Below are positions 57,154-64,000 of a stretch of DNA of 64,000 nucleotides, piece by piece. Under the pieces are notes generated by a model. That model had not been told where the DNA came from. It saw only the letters and a program-made list of their open reading frames with translations, and did not search any database. Positions within the stretch are counted from its first letter, which is position 1, and each line of letters starts with the position of its first letter. The DNA is from Cyclospora cayetanensis (Eukaryota > Apicomplexa > Conoidasida > Eucoccidiorida > Eimeriidae). The translations under genes were made by a program, and so were the position numbers. Location: contig NW_020312236.1 in the NCBI RefSeq assembly GCF_002999335.1, positions 124,001-188,000 on the forward strand. Direction: 5' to 3'.

Positions 57154-60100
57154 CTACTCCTGCACACCCCTTGCTCCGCTGCTGCGTCTAAACCCCCCAC
57201 TGCCGCCTCTGCCCCTGAAGGTGCCGCCGCCTCCAGCAGAGGCGGCTCCCCCTGCCCTTTGCACGCGCAGCCGACGCCTAGCTGCAGGATCGATCCACTG
57301 GCTGTCTGCCTCCTCCTCCCCGTCCTCCGCAGTGGCTAGCCGCTCCTGCCCGACGGGAGCTTGAGCCCCACTGCCTCCCCCCCTGCCGCCTCGCCGTGAT
57401 TCGCCACAAGCAGCTCTCCGATCTTCCCACACACCACGCTGGCTATGCCCTGCCCCCCGCCCCCCCCCCTTGCCGCTGTTAGCGCCGGCGCTCCCCGCCG
57501 CTCGAGCCCTTACAAAGTCGACACGCACCTGCGAAGCAGCAGCAGCATGCAGCAGCAGCATGCATGCAGCAGCAGCATGCATGCGCAAAGGTGCACCCCT
57601 CTCCCGCATGCAGACACTCCGGAATGGGTCACAAGCACACAAGAACACACACAAGAACAAGTACACACAAGAATACACACAAGAACAAGTACACACAAGA
57701 ATACACACAAGAATACACACAAGAATACATAAGAACACACACAAGAATACATAAGAACACACACAAGAACAAGTACACACAAGAACACACACAAGAACAA
57801 GTACACACAAGAATACACACAAGAATACACACAAGAATACACACAAGAATACACACAAGAATACACACAAGAATACACACAAGAACACACACAAGAATAC
57901 ACACAAGAATACACACACGAACAAGTACACACAAGAATACACACAAGAACACACACAAGAACACACACAAGAACACACACAAGAATACACACAAGAACAC
58001 ACACACGAACACACACAAGAACAAGTACACACAAGAATACACACAAGAACACACACAAGAATACACACAAGAACAAGTACACACAAGAACACACACAAGA
58101 ACAAGTACACACAAGAATACACAAGAACACAAAAAGAGTCCGAGTAGCACTCCTGGAGCCTCGAAGCAGGAGAACGAAGGCGCGCTTCCCCCCCCCCCCC
58201 ACAACCTTGCAGCACACGAGGAAAACAGCCCCCTCCCCCCCCGATTCTCCCTCTTCTGCTCTCGTCTCCGTACCTGCTTGCCGTTGAAGACAAGACCTCG
58301 CTCCACAAGGAGCTGAGCACTCGCCACAGAATCCATCTCGAGAATGTACCCAAAAGTCTTCCCCGCAGGTGGCTTGCGGAGATCCACACAAATTCCCTTG
58401 TTGACGCCTTCAAGCGCCTCCGTGGCAGCCCTCTTGATATCCTCAGAGCTCAAGGCTGGCGACAGCTCAGCCAGCACGATAATGCGCTTGCCCGGCTGCG
58501 GCAGCTGCTGCTGCTGCTGCGGCAGCTGCTGCTGCTGCTGTTGCTCGCTCTGGGAAGCCCCCCCCGCGCCTCTGCCGTGCACCTTCTCCTCGCCGTTCGT
58601 CCGCTCGGCAGCGGCGCTGGAAGTTGCGGGAACTGCGAAACCGCGCTGCAGCGACAGCAGCAGACACGAGCCAAGCGAGCGCAGGCTCGAGCTCTCGCAC
58701 GCCTGCTGCTGCCCCCGCTGACTGGACAGGGAGACGCAGCAGCAGTCTCCCGCGAGCCGCAAGCCCTCTCTCCCCCCTCAGCGGGAGGAGAGTCGGAAAG
58801 GCGCCCTTCTACACGGCACGAAAAACGCGACTGGCGCTCAAAGACACCCCTTCGAAATCCGTGAACCCACACCAACGCACCTGAGTCACTGGTCTCACGT
58901 TCTGCAAGACCTTAAAGGCAAAGCTATCCGGATCGTAATTATGCTGTTGCCGGCTCGAGCCACCACCACCACCACTGCCTCCCTTTGCATGCGTCTCCTT
59001 CTCGGAAGGCGTCTGCGGCATCTGTCCAGGCTTTGGCCAGTCTGACGCAGCACCAACAACAGGCGTAACAACCAGTCGAAAGCTCGTCACTCCGTGCCGC
59101 TCACGCCAAATGCGCAGTGCACGCTACGCTGCACCTATTCGTCCCGTCTCCACTCGGGAGCAGAAACACCCAACGCCTCCAGAGGGCCTTAGTTCGAGGC
59201 ACCCCTCGCACCAAGAAACGAACATTCTTGCATGAATATATACAGATATGTATGTATATATATGTATGTATATGTATATATATATGTATATATATGTATA
59301 TATATGTATGTATGTACATATATATATGTATATATATATATATGTATGTATATGTATGTATATATATGTAGATAGATAGCCCCTAACACCAAGACAGGAG
59401 TACATACATGTATGAAAATATATGCTTATGTATATTGCCCTTAGCAGCAAGACACGAATAGGGAGATATACATGCATGCACATACATAGAGATAGATAGA
59501 TTCCTTCTCGCCAGACAAGGCACCTCTAGTGCGAAGTGCGTGGCTAGAGGAAGATTCTGGGATCCAAAGACAGCCGCGAGTTCTCGCTTCGTGGCAGACA
59601 CAACACTGCCATGCCAGCCTCTCCCCAGAACGGATCTCACGCACGCAATAATTTAGATCCAGCACTGCTGCGGAGAGGAAGGCGGGCAGAACCAGGCGTT
59701 ACGAGCCCTTGAGGATCTATCGAGCAGCGGCTTACGAGGTGATGCCTCTTCAGTGCTGTGCTCCGTGGCTAAGTCTTGTTTCACCCATTTGTTGCGCATT
59801 CTCTCGGGAGCCTTCAGATGAACAGCTCCTGCTTGCTCGCCAGCTGCAGCGCCTTCCTGCTGCTTGTTGTGGCTTTCTGCGGAAACGCCTGAGGAGGTCT
59901 GCTGAGCAACATGCACCCCTGAGCACTTGAGACTCTCGGCAGGGTGAAGCTGAGGATCGTCTGCTGCGCACTTGGCTGGCACTGGCGACTCCTGACGTGC
60001 CTCTCGCTTCGCAGGAAGATCGACGCTTCCCTGAGAGGCGCCCTCATGCTGCCTCTGAGATCGCCGGTGCTTCGGAGCATCCGTCTGCTGCTGCTGATGT

Positions 60101-62217
60101 TGCTGCTGTTGCTGTTGTTCGACCTGCTTCCTCTGGGCTTCCAACTGTTGTTGTTGCTGCTGTTGCTGCTGGCGCTCCAGCTGCCGTTGTCTCTGCTGAA
60201 GCAGCTCTTCCTGCTGCTCCTTTCTCGCTGCTGCCGCTGCTCGCTCGGCTGCAACGCTTGCCATTGCATCCAAGTAAATGAACATCTCCGTGTGGACATA
60301 CCATCCCTGCAGCGAAAGCAACGCTCGCGCGCAAGCGATTTTTTGCGCCTAACTGCGAGGCACGCGCTGGCATCGGCAGCGGATTGCACGGATACACGTA
60401 AATATACACATACAGCTGGCTGTTCGTCTGCCGAAGGGGCCGCTGAAGCCGCCTTTCCTGGGCGCGTCACAGAGTACGGCTGCTACTCCTCACGCGGCAC
60501 GAGAAAAAGCCTCACAAATAAACACCCCCGTCCCCCCTCCCCCCCATACACCCCCTGCGTGCAGAAGAAAAAAGCGAAAGACAACAGCTTCCCACAAGCA
60601 GCAGCCTGTGCGCCTAAAAAGGCCTTACTGCGCGAGGAGGCTTCATTTTTGCAAGCAGCACAGTCTGCACGAACTCTCGTTCGGGTTTGTCGGCAGAGTG
60701 CCTTAGGCAGCCTGTAATGAGCACCAAGATACCCCCGTCGTGAACCTCTTGCGCCTCGATGTTGCGAATTTTGCAAGTAGCTCTGTCGAAATCCATCGCC
60801 GCGAAGGCATGCATAATCGATTGGAGGCCGACTGCGCGCACGCAGTATGCGTCTGATGCTCCCGAAGGGCCTGAGGGCGAAGCTGCCGTGCTGTCTGAAA
60901 TTCTGTGCAGCTGGAAACACGCAGGCGGCGGGAAAAGGCACAAGAAGAAACAGTTGTGCCTCTACGATCGACGGCGATGGGTGGGCGCCTTCTAAAGAGG
61001 GGGGGGCACCAGCAGGGTAAAGAGTTCTCTCGGGATAGGGGTGTCGTGTGGAGGAGATATTGTTCAAGGGGTGGAGTGCAGCGGCATGCGGCGGATACTC
61101 GCGGTAGACGGTGTGACGGCACAACTGCGGAGGATGAGATGGAAGGAAGGGGGGAAGAGGGGGGAGGGAGGGGAGAAAGAAGGTAGCTAGAGCACAATGG
61201 CGCGGAAGAGAGCGACACAGAGAGAGGAAACAAAGGCAGCGCGTGTCTGTTTGTGTGTATGTGTATGTACGTGTGTATATGTGTGGAGTTGGAAGAGGCC
61301 AATGTCTAGAGGCTCAAAAATGTTCAGGAAAGGCAGAAATTCGAGATACGGGGGCAGAAAGAATCATCTGCGCGGGCATTTTTTGAAGTAGCCTTAGCAA
61401 GAGTTCGCGCCTTCGCGCGCCGGGAGCGTTGATGCCAGGATTCTTGGGAGCTATACCTTAGAGTCATGGTCATAGAAGCGGTAGATGTCGGCGGGGTTCT
61501 CGTGCAACATGAGGTAGTATTGGTACACGAAAGCATGCGCGATTTCCTGAATGCAAGCCGTCGCATCTTCTTCCTCGGCAGGTTGCGGCTGTGCATGTGG
61601 CTGCGTGAGGACTGACGCGCCTTGCAGGGAGGCCGAGGTCGGCTGCGTTCACAAGCACCGCAGCAGCGAGAAACACCCCGTTCCCGAGGAAGTGCGGCTC
61701 GCGACGTGTGGCAGGAGCCTGCACAGAGCTGCAAAGCCGATAAACTCCGAAGGAGGCGAGATTTATCGGGCATAGGGTCGAGGGCATCGAAGCAGCGGAG
61801 TAATGAATCCCCCCTGGGGGTTGTGCGGCTCTATGGCACGGGGGGCGAGGGAGGCAGGCTGGCTGGCTGGCTTACCATGGCGGTCTGAAAAGATCCGGCA
61901 GTTTGATGTTTCTGCGGCTGCTGCGAAGAGGCAGCGGTGACAGCGGGTGCGGCGGGCGCCTGTGTAGTGACAGCTGCGTAGGAGCTCAGTGGCTGCTGGT
62001 ACTGTTGGGGAACCGACGTCGTGCTGCTGTATTGCTGCGGGTGGCTGTATCCCGTCTGGCGGGAGGGTCCACCGAAGGGATTGGTAAAAGGAACTGCGTT
62101 TGCGGAGTATACCGAGCTGGTAGGTGCCTGGGGTGACGGTGCACCTGGCGGCACAAAGCCCGTGTGGGGGGGGCTAGGGGCGGCAGTAGCCGCCTGTGGC
62201 GTGGGATACACCGACAT
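57154..62217 (-). CDS. G3BP/Rasputin-like protein (NTF2 domain, RRM, RGG tail)
   Basis: G3BP-type proteins dimerise through an NTF2-like domain, bind RNA through an RRM and Arg/Gly tail, and nucleate stress granules. Exons: 62217-61876 (ATG; disordered Pro/Gln/Ser/Thr head [10 protein letters not shown]), 61588-61457, 60910-60629, 60306-about 59736, about 59110-58881, about 58762-58274, 57528-57154; the fifth and sixth are provisional. NTF2 landmarks run across three exons with exact phase: [85 protein letters not shown] Gln-rich linker follows. The RRM reads [42 protein letters not shown] and, after the last intron, [11 protein letters not shown]. The C-terminus is Gly/Arg-rich ([29 protein letters not shown]). 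The domain order is that of animal and plant G3BPs; granule function in this parasite is inference. Confidence 0.85.
57636..58140 (-). repeat. 12-bp ACACAAGAATAC array in last intron of the G3BP-like gene
   Basis: About 500 bases of 12-bp units (ACACAAGAATAC, ACACAAGAACAC) with interspersed ACAAGT variants, inside the intron 57529-58273. In the transcribed sense it is GTGTATTCTTGT-type, rich in U and G and poor in A. Because the period is four codons, all frames stay open and give false Cys/Val/Leu or Thr/His/Lys proteins. Confidence 0.92.
59230..59385. repeat. TATG/TATA simple repeat in G3BP-like gene intron
   Basis: About 155 bases of TATGTATATATATG-type units, followed by looser ATACATGTATG copies to about 59510. 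It lies between the NTF2/Gln-rich exon and the following exon. Confidence 0.88.
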
Positions 62218-64000
62218 TTTCGGAAATATTTATGAACAAAACGTCGGTTTAGGAAGTCCGGAGACTAAAATACCAGCAAGAGCCAAAGAGCAAACCTGCA
62301 CGATCCCCGCTACCGCCAGCCCCTAGAACAGATGCCCGCCGGAGAAGGGGGCGCTTGCTGCAACTCGATTGAATGGACGATCGATTTACGGTAGAGAAAG
62401 AGAGATGAGCAGGGAGCATTTCTGCATAGGAGTTCCTTATTAATCCCTTAAAATGGTTGTTTTATCCACACGAATCCAGACTTGGGCAATTCCTGTACAG
62501 CGCGGGTGTGAGATGCACGCGGGCGACACGGCACCCTCATTTTTTTGTATTCAACACGCTGCCGCTACCTGCCATACCGCCGCCGGCCAGCGGCGTGTCG
62601 TTGCTTGTCTCGCACTCCCTTTCAGTCGTCCATCTCGAACATTTTCCGTATTACGAGCAAAAGCGTGTTGAAGTTGCTTCATGCAGTGCCAGGCGCGCAT
62701 GTACATACCACCCTCTCTCTCCTCTGCGCACTTGGGGTTGTCTGTGGAGAGAGCGAGAAAACCCTACGCTGCTGCTGGCTGCCTGGAGGTCGGAAAAATT
62801 TCAAGTCTAGCGGCCCCTGATCAACGCAAAAGGCTGCATGCACCACAGACAAACGGCTTATGTGCGGGTGGTCTGTGTCCCCTGTCTCCCAATACAGAAG
62901 CAGACACCGCCTTCAAAGCGCGTTAAACCCCCCGGTGTAGCAAAGCATGATACGCTTCAGCGCACTTATATTTAACGAACAATTAGTAAGGAATCGACCA
63001 GTTGGTCGTGCTGTCCGCACGACTCGTTTTCTGCAGGGCTATGCTGCACCATCCACCGTCTCACCAGGGCGAGCTTTCGAATCCAAAAGCAACGCAAAAT
63101 TCGTAGAAGCTGTTACTTAGTGTTCACAAAAGAACATGCGCCTTCGCCCTGCCTTTGCTCATCACGGTTCCTGCATGAAGGAAGAGGGAACAGCTAGGAT
63201 ACGGGTTGCTGCACCCGCAAGGCACTCCGAGCACTCATAGTTAGTGGCACGTAATGTCTAGCTCACACGCACACAGCGCAGCGTCTTGTTATATAGAGCT
63301 GAGCGCACCATGAAGTAAGAAGGATATACGAACAAACAAGTCGATTGGGGAATTCTCTGCTAATTTGGTTTACTTCAACTAGTGCAGTACAAAGTGTTCT
63401 AGTGCAGCATAGCCCGCTAGGATATTGCTGTTAGCTCAATACAACGAAACGCATTATTGCAAGCATGTGCGCTAGAGGCGATGTGAAAGTAGCTGTGAAT
63501 GCCCGGAGTGCTGAGAGGGTGCAGCAACGCTTCGTTGAACTGTCCCTCTTCCTTCATCTCGGGAGCCATGAGAGTGCGGGAAGGGGAATGTGGAAACTCT
63601 GTTAACAAACTTCAGTAGAGTCCATTGGTTGGCATGAACTTCGGAGTGCTTGCTCCCTACAAAAACCGTGGATGTGAAGTTGCTTGCACCACCTGGTTGG
63701 TACAGCTGTTCCCCGCCTATCCAATGGCTTGGAATGCAGCGGGGTGTCAGGAATCCAGACAACGGTTGAGGAGCTTCGATTAAGACACATAGCAATCCAG
63801 CGAGCTGCTCTTCTTTAGGGACAAAAGACGGAGAAACTTCTTGGCGGTGAAACTTTACGGTGGCCACCGCCTTTTGGGGCGGCAGGGGCCGAGCTGCAAG
63901 CTGATATGAACGCAGTAGCTCCGCAGCTGAAAGAAATTCATGATAGTTCAGCCCATGAAATGAATAGGAGGATGCATAAATGCAGTGATGTCCACCAAAT
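62218..64000. other. Right-hand end, no recognised gene
   Basis: Upstream side of the G3BP-like gene, then repeat-poor sequence. The longest frame (63867-63472, minus, 131 codons) matches nothing. The start of another gene beyond the window cannot be excluded. Confidence 0.4.

Noticed and set aside
57154..58413. Continuous 419-codon minus-strand frame through the 12-bp array
   Set aside because: Only its last 125 codons (57528-57154) are real; the rest is intron repeat, since GLVFNGKQ splices to VRVDFVRAR to complete the RRM.

Overview
This window reads as nuclear DNA of a coccidian apicomplexan, most likely an Eimeria species. Three things point there. Coding exons are full of homopolymer runs (Gln, Ala, Ser) built on CAG-type triplets. 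Repeat-rich stretches alternate with long repeat-poor, gene-poor stretches, as known from Eimeria chromosomes. Several genes fit this lifestyle: an organelle-type lysyl-tRNA synthetase, a secreted family 17 glucanase and secreted orphan proteins. No CRISPR, operon or prokaryotic feature is present. Apart from three or four single-exon genes, genes are split by introns, and exon models here were built by eye from protein-family matching and GT/AG phase.

Layout. 1-3001 (+): 3' part of a class II lysyl-tRNA synthetase. 3002-13506: a 10.5 kb repeat-poor stretch with no recognisable gene, only a degenerate tRNA-Trp-like sequence. 13507-14736 (+): secreted orphan protein. 15444-16889 (-): secreted GH17 beta-1,3-glucanase, convergent with it. 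18863-24440 (-): MUS81 structure-specific endonuclease with a very large Gln/His tract. 25442-30620 (+): TFIP11/Ntr1-type G-patch spliceosome-disassembly factor, divergent from MUS81 and split by a 1.7 kb intron made of tandem repeats. 31354-33802, 34855-37706 and 38679-39724 (-): three unrecognised multi-exon candidates, one starting with a MGC acylation motif. 42343-about 45500 (+): TatD-type metal-dependent nuclease (TATDN1) with about nine short exons. 45992-46500 (-): weak two-exon candidate. 47662-50895 (-): 1077-residue secreted or membrane helical protein in one exon. 50896-56187: second gene-poor, repeat-poor stretch. 56188-56870 (+): a small unrecognised gene with an apparent frameshift. 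57154-62217 (-): NTF2-RRM-RGG protein with G3BP/Rasputin architecture. 62218-64000: nothing recognised.

The recognised genes are mainly informational housekeeping (aminoacylation, junction cleavage, spliceosome recycling, DNA hydrolysis, RNA-granule assembly) plus two or three secreted products. They do not form one pathway. The most distinctive feature is how repeats are distributed. Triplet runs sit in exons, while the long introns are filled with other tandem arrays (12-bp, 21-bp, 79-bp, GA/CT, TA/TG); the largest ones are U-rich and A-poor in the sense strand.
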